Shown: positions 14,968 through 23,858, numbered from the stretch's first letter. The stretch: DNA of 64,000 nt from Flavobacterium johnsoniae (GCF_030388325.1 NZ_CP103794.1:1426001-1490000), one strand, 5' to 3'. Numbers and translations are program-made. The notes: generated by a model not told the origin, from the letters alone.

Positions 14968-16108
14968 CCTCAGAATCTAGATAAAATAAATCTGAAGCAA
15001 TTCCATCCGTTAAAAATTTTCCTTTTGGAGTTGGTTTTAGAATGTTGTTTTCGATTGAAAGCAAATCGTCGTTTAAGAACTTTTGAGATTGTTCTAATAA
15101 ATAATTCAAATATTCAGAACCGAATTCTTTTTCAATTCTTTCTAAAGAAACACCCCAAATCGTTCGTAAACCTGTCATAATATATTCGTTGTAACGATCT
15201 GAAATAGTCAATGTTTCCGTTTCAATTGGAAGTTCATTGTTCTGAATCGCTTTTAAATACAATGAATTATTAGCGATATTCCAACCTCTTTTTACACCGT
15301 CATAACTATGAGCCGAAGGTCCAATTCCGATATATTTTTTGCCTAACCAGTAAGCCGAATTATTTTTAGAGAAATAATTTTCTTTACCAAAATTCGATAA
15401 TTCGTAATGAATAAAATCGTTTTTCTGAAGCATTTCAACCAAAATCATAAAATGATTCGAGGCTACTTCATCTTGAAGTTCAGCAACTTTTCCTGTTTGA
15501 ATTAATTTACTTAAAGCAGTTTTTGGTTCAACCGTCAAAGCATAACTCGAAATATGCGGAATGCCGAAATCTAAAGCCGTTTGAATATTTTGTTTCCACA
15601 TTTCATCGGTCATTAGCGGAATTCCGTAAATCAAATCGAGCGAAATATTATCAAAATACTTTGTCGCTTCTTCCAGACATTTTTTGGCTTCGGCCGAATT
15701 ATGCGCGCGATTCATCATCTTCAAATCATCTTCATAAAAAGACTGAATTCCAATGCTTAATCTGTTTATCGGACTTTTAGATAATTCCAGAATTCGTTCA
15801 GCAGACAAATCATCTGGATTTGCTTCGAGCGTAATTTCTGGATTTTCTACAACTTTATAATTCTTATAAACTTCAGAAATTAAAAAGTTTATTTCATCAT
15901 TTGATAAAACCGAAGGAGTTCCGCCTCCAAAGTATATCGTTTCAATGATATTGTCATCCTGAGCGGAGTCGAAGGGTTTACGCATGCCAATTTCTTTAGC
16001 CAAAGCCAAAACCATTTCGTCTTTCTTTTTCATCGAAGTAGAAAAATGAAAGTCGCAATAATGACAAGCTTGCTTGCAAAAAGGGATATGGATGTAGATA
16101 CCGCTCAT
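14963..16108 (-). CDS. hemW: Radical SAM heme chaperone HemW
   Basis: This 381-residue radical SAM protein has the 4Fe-4S motif CKQACHYC (Cys 11, 15, 18). The SAM-binding segment is TIYFGGGTPSVL and the family segments are LEANPDDL, RLSIGIQSF and DLIYGIPL. HemW delivers heme to membrane respiratory proteins and is not an oxygen-independent coproporphyrinogen oxidase, although often named so. Residues near 44-52 (PFDSAQDDN) come from a short dispersed repeat inserted in frame before TIYFGGG. The stop codon lies within the right inverted repeat of the GxxExxY element. Confidence 0.92.
   Translation of the reverse strand: MSGIYIHIPFCKQACHYCDFHFSTSMKKKDEMVLALAKEIGMRKPFDSAQDDNIIETIYFGGGTPSVLSNDEINFLISEVYKNYKVVENPEITLEANPDDLSAERILELSKSPINRLSIGIQSFYEDDLKMMNRAHNSAEAKKCLEEATKYFDNISLDLIYGIPLMTDEMWKQNIQTALDFGIPHISSYALTVEPKTALSKLIQTGKVAELQDEVASNHFMILVEMLQKNDFIHYELSNFGKENYFSKNNSAYWLGKKYIGIGPSAHSYDGVKRGWNIANNSLYLKAIQNNELPIETETLTISDRYNEYIMTGLRTIWGVSLERIEKEFGSEYLNYLLEQSQKFLNDDLLSIENNILKPTPKGKFLTDGIASDLFYLDSEV
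15953..15976 (+). repeat. Dispersed GTCATCCTGAGCGGAGTCGA repeat inside hemW
   Basis: The 24-bp repeat is read on the hemW strand as PFDSAQDD, a peptide that does not belong to the HemW fold. The core TGAGCGGAGTCGAAG is identical to the copy in the mevalonate decarboxylase gene at 26231-26255. Confidence 0.8.
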
Positions 16109-16120
16109 TTTTTAGTGTTC

Positions 16121-16176
16121 AGTTTTCAGTCTCAGTTTTCAGTCTCAGCTACGATTGAAAACTGAGACTGAAAACT
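16121..16176. repeat. Inverted repeat of AGTTTTCAGTCTCAG words between hemW and ruvC
   Basis: The left arm 16121-16140 and right arm 16157-16176 are perfect 20-bp reverse complements. The left arm is followed by a partial direct repeat of itself. The stop codon of ruvC (TAG, 16175-16177) overlaps the right arm. It could fold into a hairpin and attenuate read-through from ruvC into hemW. Confidence 0.75.
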
Positions 16177-16729
16177 ATTTTTTTACCCGTTCCTCATTCT
16201 GTTTCACAAAAGCATCCCAACCCGAATAACTTTTTCCTGCAACAATTTTTCCGGAATTAAAATGATGACAAACCGCTGCAGCTAAACCATCTGTAGAGTC
16301 GAGATTTTTAGGTAATTCTTTTAAACCTAAAAGCTGTTGAAGCATTTTAGCAACCTGTTCTTTGCTGGCATTACCGTTTCCGGTAATCGCCATTTTTATC
16401 TTTTTAGGTTCGTATTCTGTAATAGGAATTCCTCTAGAAAGTCCCGCAGCCATGGCAACACCTTGCGCGCGACCAAGCTTTAACATCGATTGTACGTTTT
16501 TGCCAAAGAAAGGCGCTTCAATCGCAATTTCGTCTGGACAATGCGTTTCGATTAATTCGATTGTTCTTTCAAAAATGATTCTTAGTTTTTGGTAATGATT
16601 ATCGTATTTGGAAAGTTGCAGTTCGTTTAATTGCAAAAATTCCATTTTTTTATTGGTTACTTTAATCAAACCAAAACCCATAATTGTGGTTCCAGGGTCA
16701 ATGCCTAATATGATGCGTTCTTGTGTCAA
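16175..16729 (-). CDS. ruvC: Crossover junction endodeoxyribonuclease RuvC
   Basis: RuvC is the Holliday-junction resolvase. The first catalytic aspartate is in IILGIDPGTTIMGFGLI, the glutamate in DEIAIEAPFFGKNVQSMLKLG, and the last acidic/His cluster in NLDSTDGLAAAVCHHF. I place the start at a TTG (16729), giving 184 residues. The ATG codons further upstream would add a tail reading KLETKKLETK, which is translated from a TTTCAAGTTT repeat and overlaps the divergent gene's promoter region. The start is therefore the uncertain part; the family assignment is secure. Confidence 0.93.
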   Translation of the reverse strand: MTQERIILGIDPGTTIMGFGLIKVTNKKMEFLQLNELQLSKYDNHYQKLRIIFERTIELIETHCPDEIAIEAPFFGKNVQSMLKLGRAQGVAMAAGLSRGIPITEYEPKKIKMAITGNGNASKEQVAKMLQQLLGLKELPKNLDSTDGLAAAVCHHFNSGKIVAGKSYSGWDAFVKQNEERVKK

Positions 16730-16841
16730 GAGAGTTTTTGTTTCAAGTTTTTTTGTTTCAAGTTTCAAGTTCTGAAAAATGAAACGATTCATTTTCTCAT
16801 TTTCAAATTGCCACATTCTCAAATTCAATTACTTTTGCGGC

Positions 16842-17786
16842 ATGATTTCAATTCCTCACAAAGCTAAGCAATTCCTTGTTCTTCTGATCAAACTTTTGAT
16901 TGTTGCAGGTGCATTTTATTTTATTTACAATCAGCTGGCAAATAACGATAAGTTGGACTGGAATAAGTTCATTGTTTTGTTTCAAAAAAACCAATCGGTT
17001 TTAGGAGTTGGCTTTATTCTGCTTTTGAGCGTTTTGAATCGATATTTTGAGATTTTAAAATGGCAGAATTTGGCGCAAGTAATTCATAAAATATCGGTTT
17101 ACGAAGCTACAAAACAGGTTTTAGCCGCTTTAACAGCAGGAATTTTCACACCAAATGGAGTAGGAGAGTACGCAGGAAAAGCATTGTATTATCCGAAATC
17201 GGAAGCCAAAAAAGTGGTTTTCTTAAACTTAATCTGCAACGGAATCCAAATGATTTTGACAGTTATTTTTGGAATCTTCGGATTACTTTATTTTAATGCT
17301 CAATTTAACGTCATTACAACAAAAACGGTTTTAATATTATTTGACGGATTTTTACTAATTCTGATTGTTTTATTTTCAATCAAAAAAATAAAAGTAAAAG
17401 GATATTCGATTGAAAAACTGATTCATAAAATCAATGAAATTCCAAAATCAATTCATCAAAAAAATATATTTTTAGGCATTTGCCGTTATTTGGTTTTCTC
17501 GCATCAATATTACTTTTTGTTTTTAGGTTTTGATGTCGATCTGCCTTATTTAACTTTAATGGCGGCGATAACTTCTGTTTATTTTTTGGCATCGTCATTG
17601 CCAACTTTTCAGTTTTTAGATTTTGCCGTAAAAGGAAGCGTAGCCATTTATTTCTTCGGAATTATTGGCGTAAACGAATGGATTGTCATTTTTATAAGCA
17701 CTTTAATGTGGTTTTTAAATGTCGTTTTACCAGTTATTTTGGGAAGTTATTTTGTGCTGAATTTTAAAACAAAAACTGCAGAATGA
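16842..17786 (+). CDS. Lysylphosphatidylglycerol synthase TM / flippase-like protein
   Basis: This 314-residue inner-membrane protein begins at the ATG at 16842 (MISIPHKAKQFLVLLIKLLI); an upstream in-frame ATG would overlap ruvC. About eight hydrophobic helices are visible. The motif AALTAGIFTPNGVGEYAGKALYY is the conserved segment of the UPF0104 / LPG_synthase_TM (AglD-like) family, thought to move lipids or lipid-linked molecules across the membrane. It overlaps the following glycosyltransferase gene by 4 bases (ATGA), so the pair may build and move a glycolipid; that function is inferred. Confidence 0.82.
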   Translation: MISIPHKAKQFLVLLIKLLIVAGAFYFIYNQLANNDKLDWNKFIVLFQKNQSVLGVGFILLLSVLNRYFEILKWQNLAQVIHKISVYEATKQVLAALTAGIFTPNGVGEYAGKALYYPKSEAKKVVFLNLICNGIQMILTVIFGIFGLLYFNAQFNVITTKTVLILFDGFLLILIVLFSIKKIKVKGYSIEKLIHKINEIPKSIHQKNIFLGICRYLVFSHQYYFLFLGFDVDLPYLTLMAAITSVYFLASSLPTFQFLDFAVKGSVAIYFFGIIGVNEWIVIFISTLMWFLNVVLPVILGSYFVLNFKTKTAE

Positions 17787-18886
17787 TTTTTGGATTATTT
17801 TCCATATTAGCAATTTACATGTTTAGCATTAGTTTGCTTATTTATGGATTTTTTAAAGTCAAAAACTATCAGAATAAAGGGTTAGATCCAAAGACAAGTT
17901 TTACAATTATAGTTCCATTTCGAAACGAAAAAGAAAATCTTCCGATACTTTTAGAAAGTTTTTCGAAACTAAATTATCCAACTCATTTGTTTGAAGTAAT
18001 TCTTGTTGATGATGCTTCAAGTGAAAAATTTTCATTATCAATTGTTAATTATCAATTATCAATTATAGACAATATTCGTTTTTCAAAATCTCCAAAAAAA
18101 GATGCCATTACAAACGCAATGCAGCACGTAAAAACCGATTGGGTAATTACAACCGATGCCGATTGCATAGTTCCAGAAAATTGGCTTTTAGCTTTTGATA
18201 ATTATATTCAAGAGCATAAAGTTTCGATGCTGGCTGGTGCTGTAACTTATCTTTGTAAAAATTCATTTCTAGATCATTTTCAGCAATTAGACTTAACAAG
18301 TTTGCAAGGTGCCACAATTGGAAGTTTTGGAATTAAGAAAGGTTTTATGTGCAACGGAGCCAATTTTGCATACACAAAATTATTATTTGAAAAGTTAAAC
18401 GGTTTTGAAGGAAATGACAAAATTGCCAGCGGAGATGATGTTTTCTTGCTTCAAAAAGCAATTGAAAAATTCCCAAATGAAGTTCATTATTTAAAAGCAG
18501 ATGAAGCAATTGTAATTACAAAGCCAACAGAAAACTGGAGCGTTTTATTTTATCAAAGAGTGCGTTGGGCAGCAAAAACAAGTTCGTACAAAAGTGTTTT
18601 TGGAAAGTTTTTAGGTTTGATTGTTTTCTCCGGGAATTTAAGTTTTGTACTCGGATTTTTATTTCTCTTTTTCGGAATTTGGTCTTATCCGATTTTTGTA
18701 TTTTTTGCTTTTTCTAAATTTTTAGTTGATTATGTTTTACTTTATTCAACCAATAAATTTTTAACCCCAAATAAAATTAAAAGTCTTTTGCTGAGTAGTT
18801 TATTGTACCCTTTTTTTAGTTCTACAGTGGCTTTTTACAGTTTATTTGGTTCTTATAAATGGAAAGATCGCCAGTTTAAAAAATAA
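17783..18886 (+). CDS. Family 2 glycosyltransferase, membrane-anchored
   Basis: This 367-residue protein has an N-terminal membrane helix (about 1-22) and a GT2 catalytic domain: FTIIVPFRNEKENLPILL, EVILVDDAS, the metal-binding ITTDADCIVP, the acceptor site SGDDVFLLQ and the QRVRWAAK motif. Three hydrophobic helices end the protein (from about 275). The QxxRW motif is typical of processive or membrane-bound GT2 enzymes. Residues near 82-96 (SLSIVNYQLSIIDN) are encoded by an ATTATCAATT repeat inserted in the catalytic domain just after the VDDAS motif. It is translationally coupled to the flippase-like gene. Confidence 0.85.
   Translation: MIFGLFSILAIYMFSISLLIYGFFKVKNYQNKGLDPKTSFTIIVPFRNEKENLPILLESFSKLNYPTHLFEVILVDDASSEKFSLSIVNYQLSIIDNIRFSKSPKKDAITNAMQHVKTDWVITTDADCIVPENWLLAFDNYIQEHKVSMLAGAVTYLCKNSFLDHFQQLDLTSLQGATIGSFGIKKGFMCNGANFAYTKLLFEKLNGFEGNDKIASGDDVFLLQKAIEKFPNEVHYLKADEAIVITKPTENWSVLFYQRVRWAAKTSSYKSVFGKFLGLIVFSGNLSFVLGFLFLFFGIWSYPIFVFFAFSKFLVDYVLLYSTNKFLTPNKIKSLLLSSLLYPFFSSTVAFYSLFGSYKWKDRQFKK
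18034..18068 (+). repeat. ATTATCAATT repeat within the glycosyltransferase gene
   Basis: Three to four imperfect copies of AATTATCAATT (one with GTT) stand in frame inside the GT2 domain. They add the low-complexity peptide SLSIVNYQLSI between the VDDAS loop and the next strand. Confidence 0.7.
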
Positions 18887-18888
18887 AA

Positions 18889-19374
18889 CTACTTTTCGTC
18901 TTTAGCTTTAAGAATAACAGGAAGAATAAATTGCGTTTTTACTGGAATTCCGCGTTTTATAGCAGGATTAATTTTCGGAAAATCTACTAAACGGGCGTGC
19001 AAAATACTATCAATTTTTATAGTATCATAAGCCACAGAATCTTTAGGAAACTGAGGTTCAAATTTCATTGTAGCATTCGGAAACACAGTTACTTTAACTT
19101 CAATTGTATCCAATTCAGGATATAAAATCGATAAAGTATCAACGTTTAGTTTTTCTTCTATAAGAGTCGACATTACTTCAAAAAAACATTGCTGACGCAG
19201 TTTTCTATCTGCGATTTTTTCGCAATTAGGTAACGATGGATATTCGTCAACTTCTTTCCAGTTGATTGATTTTAATTCCTTTTGAAGTAATTCTTTTTCA
19301 GACGGAATTTGCTTCTCAAAATATTGACAAGAATTGAAAAGGATGCAAATGAAAAAAGGGAAAAACTGCCTCAA
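18889..19374 (-). CDS. Hypothetical lipoprotein with TonB_C-like tail
   Basis: The 161-residue frame has a lipoprotein signal, FFPFFICILFNSC. The only plausible start is TTG at 19374, since no ATG precedes the signal sequence in frame. The C-terminal part (VKVTVFPNATMKFEPQFPKD ... HARLVDFPKINPAIKRGIPVKTQFILPVIL) resembles the C-terminal strand-helix of TonB-type proteins, where a target protein is paired by 'INPAIKRGIPVKTQF'. No enzyme motif is seen. It is convergent with the glycosyltransferase gene, with only 2 bases between their ends. Confidence 0.62.
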   Translation of the reverse strand: MRQFFPFFICILFNSCQYFEKQIPSEKELLQKELKSINWKEVDEYPSLPNCEKIADRKLRQQCFFEVMSTLIEEKLNVDTLSILYPELDTIEVKVTVFPNATMKFEPQFPKDSVAYDTIKIDSILHARLVDFPKINPAIKRGIPVKTQFILPVILKAKDEK

Positions 19375-19529
19375 AGTTTTAATGTTGAATGAATAAACAA
19401 AAATACAATTATTTTTTTGGGAAACTTTCTATTGCTTTGAATCTTCTCATTTTCAAGACCACATTTTTGAAAATTTGCGCAATAGAGATTAAAATGCTAA
19501 TTTGTAATAACAAATTTATCAAAATTTAT

Positions 19530-20030
19530 ATGGATTTACTACTAGTTTTGCTCGGATTTATCTGCATGATTGTTGGAGTTTTTGGCAGTTTTTTGCCTGT
19601 TTTACCTGGTTTGTCAAGCTGTTGGGTTGGTTTGCTTTTGCTTTATTTAACGAAAGCAGTAGAAAATAATTATTGGGTTCTGGGAATCACTTTTGTTCTA
19701 ATGGTAATTATTACAATTTTAGATTATGTTATTCCATCTCAAGGAACTAAACGATTTGGCGGAAGTTCTTATGGAATTTGGGGAACAAACATTGGTTTAA
19801 TTATCGGGATTTTATCTCCGCTTCCATTTGGAGTAATAATTGGACCTTTTGTTGGAGCATTTTTTGGCGAATTACTATACGACTCAAAAAATCATAAAAG
19901 AGCTCTAAAAGCAGCCACAGGATCGGTACTCGGATTTTTGGCATCTAGCTTTATCAATTTTCTGTTTTCAATTGTTTATCTAGGCATTTTTTTAAATGTT
20001 TTGTGGGAATATCGAAACATTTTATTTTAA
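19530..20030 (+). CDS. DUF456 family membrane protein
   Basis: Start ATG 19530 (MDLLLVLLGFICMIVGVFGS) gives 166 residues; the frame remains open upstream, but that extension is not part of the family. The protein is almost wholly hydrophobic. It has the DUF456 repeats LPVLPGLSSCWVGLLLLY and IPSQGTKRFGGSSYGIWGTNIG, and the glycine-rich helix GVIIGPFVGAFFGELL. It is an inner-membrane protein of unknown function. The gap to the next gene (20031-20290) holds no gene. Confidence 0.85.
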   Translation: MDLLLVLLGFICMIVGVFGSFLPVLPGLSSCWVGLLLLYLTKAVENNYWVLGITFVLMVIITILDYVIPSQGTKRFGGSSYGIWGTNIGLIIGILSPLPFGVIIGPFVGAFFGELLYDSKNHKRALKAATGSVLGFLASSFINFLFSIVYLGIFLNVLWEYRNILF

Positions 20031-20290
20031 TTGTGTAACAAATTTTGATCGAGATTATTGTGTTAAAGAAAAAATTATGATTTTTTTTATATTTTAATTT
20101 GATAATGAAAGTGTTGTCTTTACAGGTGCTCGCAGGTTTTTGCTGTTAACAATTGGTTATTAAGGCACTAATTTTTTAACTTAATTTTTGGAAATGTTAA
20201 AATATTTTATATTTTTATCACGATAAACGATAAAAAGCCTCACTTTGTCGATTATTTTAAACGAGTATAAATAATCATTTTTTTTAAGTT

Positions 20291-20899
20291 ATGAGTATGA
20301 CCCCCAACCTACAGATTGAACTTAGACGCTTTATTTCTTCAAATGTTGTCTCCAAGTTAAACAAGTTTTATTTCGAGAACGATGCGCTTTTAATAAAAGG
20401 AATTGACGTTTCAATAGGAACAATTTTAATGGGACTCTATAATAAAGCCGAAGAATCTGATTTTTACTCCGAAATAGTTGCAATGGTAGAAGAAGATTCT
20501 ACTTTTTATCAAGAAGTCGATTTTAATGCAGGCAGAATTTTATCAGTAGACGATTGTTATCGATTGGAAGGAAATGATTTGTTGAAAGAATTATTCTCAA
20601 ACAAAAAAGGAAGAATTTCAGAAATGATTTCAAACGAAGTCGGAATCAAAAGCGAAACAGCCAGAGAAATACTTAACTTTTCGGCACTTCTTGTAATCTC
20701 TTATTTAAGATCTAATCTTCAGTTATTAGAAAGCTTAAAACTTCTTTTAGAAGACCAAAAAAGAGATATTTTAAACAGTATTCCGCCCGGAATCAAAATT
20801 ATCCTAGGTTTTTCAAGTTACGAAACAGTTGAAGAAAAGAACCAATCTATCGGAAGATCAATATTTACACTTTTCGGACATAACTTTTTTAGTTTCTAA
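20291..20899 (+). CDS. DUF937-like protein of unknown function
   Basis: This 202-residue soluble protein is helix-rich. The pattern of alternating helices and the ELFSNKKGRISEMISNEVGIKSETAREILNFSALLVISYL segment resembles DUF937 proteins (the YidB-like fold, where 'G...v...ia..tGis...a...l....P.l...l' repeats occur). No catalytic motif or signal peptide is seen. It is convergent with the pseudouridine synthase gene. Confidence 0.55.
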   Translation: MSMTPNLQIELRRFISSNVVSKLNKFYFENDALLIKGIDVSIGTILMGLYNKAEESDFYSEIVAMVEEDSTFYQEVDFNAGRILSVDDCYRLEGNDLLKELFSNKKGRISEMISNEVGIKSETAREILNFSALLVISYLRSNLQLLESLKLLLEDQKRDILNSIPPGIKIILGFSSYETVEEKNQSIGRSIFTLFGHNFFSF

Positions 20900-20906
20900 A
20901 ATAAAA

Positions 20907-20937
20907 AAAATCCCATTTTCAGAGAAAACAGGATTTA
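20907..20937 (-). terminator. Terminator of the pseudouridine synthase gene
   Basis: AAATCC...GGATTT and TTTTC...GAAAA make a hairpin with one internal mismatch. On the minus strand it is followed by a run of T (the A run at 20903-20910). It sits between convergent genes and may serve both. Confidence 0.65.
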
Positions 20938-20966
20938 ATATAATTTTGAATTTGAAAAACGTCGTA

Positions 20967-21875
20967 TTAAACGTTTTTCAAATTGATAACTTCTTGATCT
21001 GTCAAAAAGCGCCAGTTTCCTCTTGGAAGATTCTTTTTCGTTAATCCTGCAAAAGAAACGCGGTCGATACGTAAAACATTGTATTCTAAAGATTCGAAAA
21101 TAGAACGAACCACTTTTACGTTTGCTGTACGCAATTTAAGTCCCACTTCACTTTTCGGTTCATTATCAATATAGCTTACTTCTTCAACAGAAACGCGGTG
21201 TCCGTCAAGAACCAAACCTTTGCTGATTTTTTCTAAATCCTCAAATTTCAAGTTTTTGTCTAAAGAAACCTGATAAATTTTAGACGATTTCTGATTCGGT
21301 AAAGTAAACTTACGAATCATATCGGTATCATTTGTAAACAACAATAAACCAGTTGTGTTTTTGTCCATTCTTCCAACAGCAGCAATTTTTGCATTTGTTG
21401 CACCACGAACAAGTTCTAGAACGTTACGAAATTCTTGACCTTCGTCAAAAGCAGTCGTAAAGTTTTTAGGTTTATTCAATAAGATATATTCTTTCTTTTC
21501 TGGAGTAAGAGTTACACCGTCAAAGTTTACAACATCATTAATTTTTACCAAATATCCCATTTCGGTAATAACAGTTCCGTTAACTTTCACGTTTCCAGAC
21601 TGAATATAAATATCAGCATCACGACGAGAACAAACACCAGAATTAGAGATGTATTTGTTCAAACGTATTTCATCTGAAGCTTTTTGTCTCTTTGCGGGTG
21701 TATTTTGTTTTCTGAATTTTTCAGCAGCAGCTTCCTGCGCCGCTTTCACTTCAGGTTTCACTTTTTTAGGCCCTTGAGCACGTTTTGCCATAGGAGGTTT
21801 TGGCTTACTAGAGTTTGATCTTGAGCTATTTGGTCTAGATCCGCCTCTTTTATTATTGCCTTCCTTGTTGTTCAT
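20967..21875 (-). CDS. Pseudouridine synthase, RsuA/RluB/RluF family
   Basis: This 302-residue RNA-modifying enzyme has three parts. A basic, disordered N-terminal tail (about 1-66, rich in Asn, Ser, Lys, Pro) is followed by an S4 RNA-binding domain (about 71-118, IRLNKYISNSGVCSRRDADI) and the catalytic domain with VGRMDKNTTGLLLFTND, where Asp171 is the nucleophile. The SUBSTRATE is probably 23S rRNA (RluB-like), but RsuA/RluF cannot be separated by eye. The basic tail is usual in Bacteroidota homologues and probably aids RNA binding. Confidence 0.88.
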   Translation of the reverse strand: MNNKEGNNKRGGSRPNSSRSNSSKPKPPMAKRAQGPKKVKPEVKAAQEAAAEKFRKQNTPAKRQKASDEIRLNKYISNSGVCSRRDADIYIQSGNVKVNGTVITEMGYLVKINDVVNFDGVTLTPEKKEYILLNKPKNFTTAFDEGQEFRNVLELVRGATNAKIAAVGRMDKNTTGLLLFTNDTDMIRKFTLPNQKSSKIYQVSLDKNLKFEDLEKISKGLVLDGHRVSVEEVSYIDNEPKSEVGLKLRTANVKVVRSIFESLEYNVLRIDRVSFAGLTKKNLPRGNWRFLTDQEVINLKNV

Positions 21876-22184
21876 AAAATCATTAATTTGTGCAAAGATA
21901 GGTTTTTCCTGCTAATAAAACTTAAGTTCAATGTTGTTAGATTGATAGCCATAACTTTTTGATGAATTTGAAGCATCACAATCGGCATTTTTCTAAACAT
22001 GGATTCCCGCTTTCCGTTCCAATTTTTTATTTTTTAAAGAAAAAAATAAAAAGATTTCTCCCGAAGCTTCGGGACAATCGGGGCTAAAATTCAAACAATT
22101 GGCTTCTTTTAAATATTTAGCATTAAAAATTGCATCAATTCGCAAAGAAAAAATTTGCAAAATCTGCGTGAAACAAAAAAAGCT
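21876..22184. other. Non-coding gap with a 16-bp palindrome
   Basis: This 309-base gap separates two minus-strand genes. It holds a perfect palindrome, TCCCGAAGCTTCGGGA at 22059-22074, of the same family as those at 12577 and 14028. It also has CGCAAAG / GCAAAATCTGCGTGAA words near 22140-22170, reminiscent of the TTTAACCGCAAAG repeats. I see no ORF or RNA gene in it. Confidence 0.6.
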
Positions 22185-23141
22185 TTAGTAATTAGAAATC
22201 AATTCTCTACCATGCCACAAAACGCTAGGATTAATCAAAACAATACAGAAAACCCCAGAAACAATCAAGAATTTCAAAAGATTATGAAGTTTTAAAAATT
22301 GTTCTTTAGAATCTGATTTCCATAAAAAAATCAGGAAAAAAAGTAAAACGCCAAAGCAGACATAAAAATAGATATCCATATAACCAACATCATAAACATT
22401 GACTAAAATGTAAACCGGAAATATGGTAGAAATGGTCAGACCAGTAATAATCTGTTTCGATATTTTTTCGCCATAAATTACAGGAATCGTTCTATAATTA
22501 TTTACTAAATCACCTTTCAGATTTTCTAAATCTTTTATCATTTCACGAATCAGTAAAAGTAAGAATAAGAATACCGCGTGAGCAGAAATAACCACAAAAT
22601 GGCTCATATGATTTTCTATATCTTCAAACGAAATCTTATTGTAGAAATATAATAAAATCGCAAAAAACGGAGTTACAGCGAGCAATGCCGACATTAAATT
22701 TCCGATAATTGGATATTTCTTTATTTTATGAGAATAAAACCAAATCAAGAAAATATATGCAGAAAAGAATAAAAAAGCGCGCCAAGAAACAATAGAAGCC
22801 ATTAAAACCGCCAAAAAGTTTAAGCTAAAATAAACCGTTAATTTCGTTTTCTGACTAATCAAACGATCCAGCATTGATTTATTTGGTCTGTTTATTAAAT
22901 CCTTCTGACTGTCGTAAAAATTATTGATAATGTAACCCGAAGCAATTGTTATCGCAGAAGCAAAAACAATTAGAAATAAGTAAAAATCAAGAAGAATATC
23001 AAGTGCTCTAATTTCTGGTGCCAATATAAAAATCGCCGATAAATACTGTGCTAAAACGATAATTGGAATATTGTAACCTCTAACCACAGAAAACAGACTA
23101 ACAATTTTCATTATCAAAAGTTTGTGCTGTCTGCTTAACAT
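22185..23141 (-). CDS. UbiA family prenyltransferase (geranylgeranylglycerol-phosphate geranylgeranyltransferase-like)
   Basis: This 318-residue protein has about eight membrane helices and the two Asp-rich motifs of UbiA enzymes, NNFYDSQKDLINRPNKS and DLENLKGDLVNNYRTIPVIYG. These bind the Mg-diphosphate of the prenyl donor. Flavobacterial homologues are usually annotated as the archaeal-type GGGP geranylgeranyltransferase. It lies at the end of a minus-strand isoprenoid cluster (mevalonate kinase, diphosphomevalonate decarboxylase), which fits use of polyprenyl diphosphates. The acceptor is not provable from sequence; a quinone precursor is an alternative. Confidence 0.82.
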   Translation of the reverse strand: MLSRQHKLLIMKIVSLFSVVRGYNIPIIVLAQYLSAIFILAPEIRALDILLDFYLFLIVFASAITIASGYIINNFYDSQKDLINRPNKSMLDRLISQKTKLTVYFSLNFLAVLMASIVSWRAFLFFSAYIFLIWFYSHKIKKYPIIGNLMSALLAVTPFFAILLYFYNKISFEDIENHMSHFVVISAHAVFLFLLLLIREMIKDLENLKGDLVNNYRTIPVIYGEKISKQIITGLTISTIFPVYILVNVYDVGYMDIYFYVCFGVLLFFLIFLWKSDSKEQFLKLHNLLKFLIVSGVFCIVLINPSVLWHGRELISNY

Positions 23142-23201
23142 AAATAAAGTTTGTAAAGGTTTAGATAAGGGAAGTTAAAGGATATTTTTGGTTTTAAAAA
23201 T

Positions 23202-23792
23202 TTAGAGTTTGTTTTTTAACAATTCTTTAGAGCCAAATCCTAATTTTCTGATGCACGCCAAGGCTTGTTTTTGAGTCATGTCGATTTCTTTAATGTCTTT
23301 TTTTTCTACAAAAACCACAGATCCGCTCCACGGATTTGGAGCATCTGGAACAAAAACTGTAAAATTGTTTTCGTCAATTTGTTCTATTAAAAAAGCAAAT
23401 TGTAAACCAGCATCAGTAGGAACTAAAATTACTTTTAAGTCATCTTTAGATTCAATTCCCATAATGTTTTCATTCATGCTTTTCATAAACGAATAACCAG
23501 GAACAAAGCTTAAAATACCGTCTTCTAGTTTTTGAATCAATTCTCTAGCTTTTGCAGTTCTTGCTAATAAACCTGCTAAAAAACAGATTACTATTATAAT
23601 TAGAATTCCGATTAGTTCTTGAAGTGCCAATCCTAAAACCTTAACTTTTGGTAAATTATTTACAAGCGGAAGTGTGACTTTTTGAATAATGCCGTATCCT
23701 TTTTCAAGAATAACAAGCAGAACCACTAAAGGTGCTAAAAAAAGAATTCCTCCTAAAAAAGTTGCTTTGATTATTTTAAAAATGCTTTTCAT
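23202..23792 (-). CDS. DUF502 family membrane protein
   Basis: This 196-residue protein has two N-terminal membrane helices (about 8-28 and 54-76) and a soluble C-terminal domain containing FVPGYSFMKSMNENIMG, VPTDAGLQFAFLIEQ and FVPDAPNPWSGSVVFVEKKDI. The latter resembles the DUF502 signature, where a GxP motif followed by a Pro-rich 'PDxPNPxSGxxxxV' is conserved. The function is unknown. It is embedded in the isoprenoid cluster between mevalonate kinase and the UbiA gene. Confidence 0.83.
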   Translation of the reverse strand: MKSIFKIIKATFLGGILFLAPLVVLLVILEKGYGIIQKVTLPLVNNLPKVKVLGLALQELIGILIIIVICFLAGLLARTAKARELIQKLEDGILSFVPGYSFMKSMNENIMGIESKDDLKVILVPTDAGLQFAFLIEQIDENNFTVFVPDAPNPWSGSVVFVEKKDIKEIDMTQKQALACIRKLGFGSKELLKNKL

Positions 23793-23858
23793 AATAAATA
23801 ACTTTTTAGGATGAAAACTTATAAAAATCTACTCAAATAACTTCGGCTTTTAAGTGTA

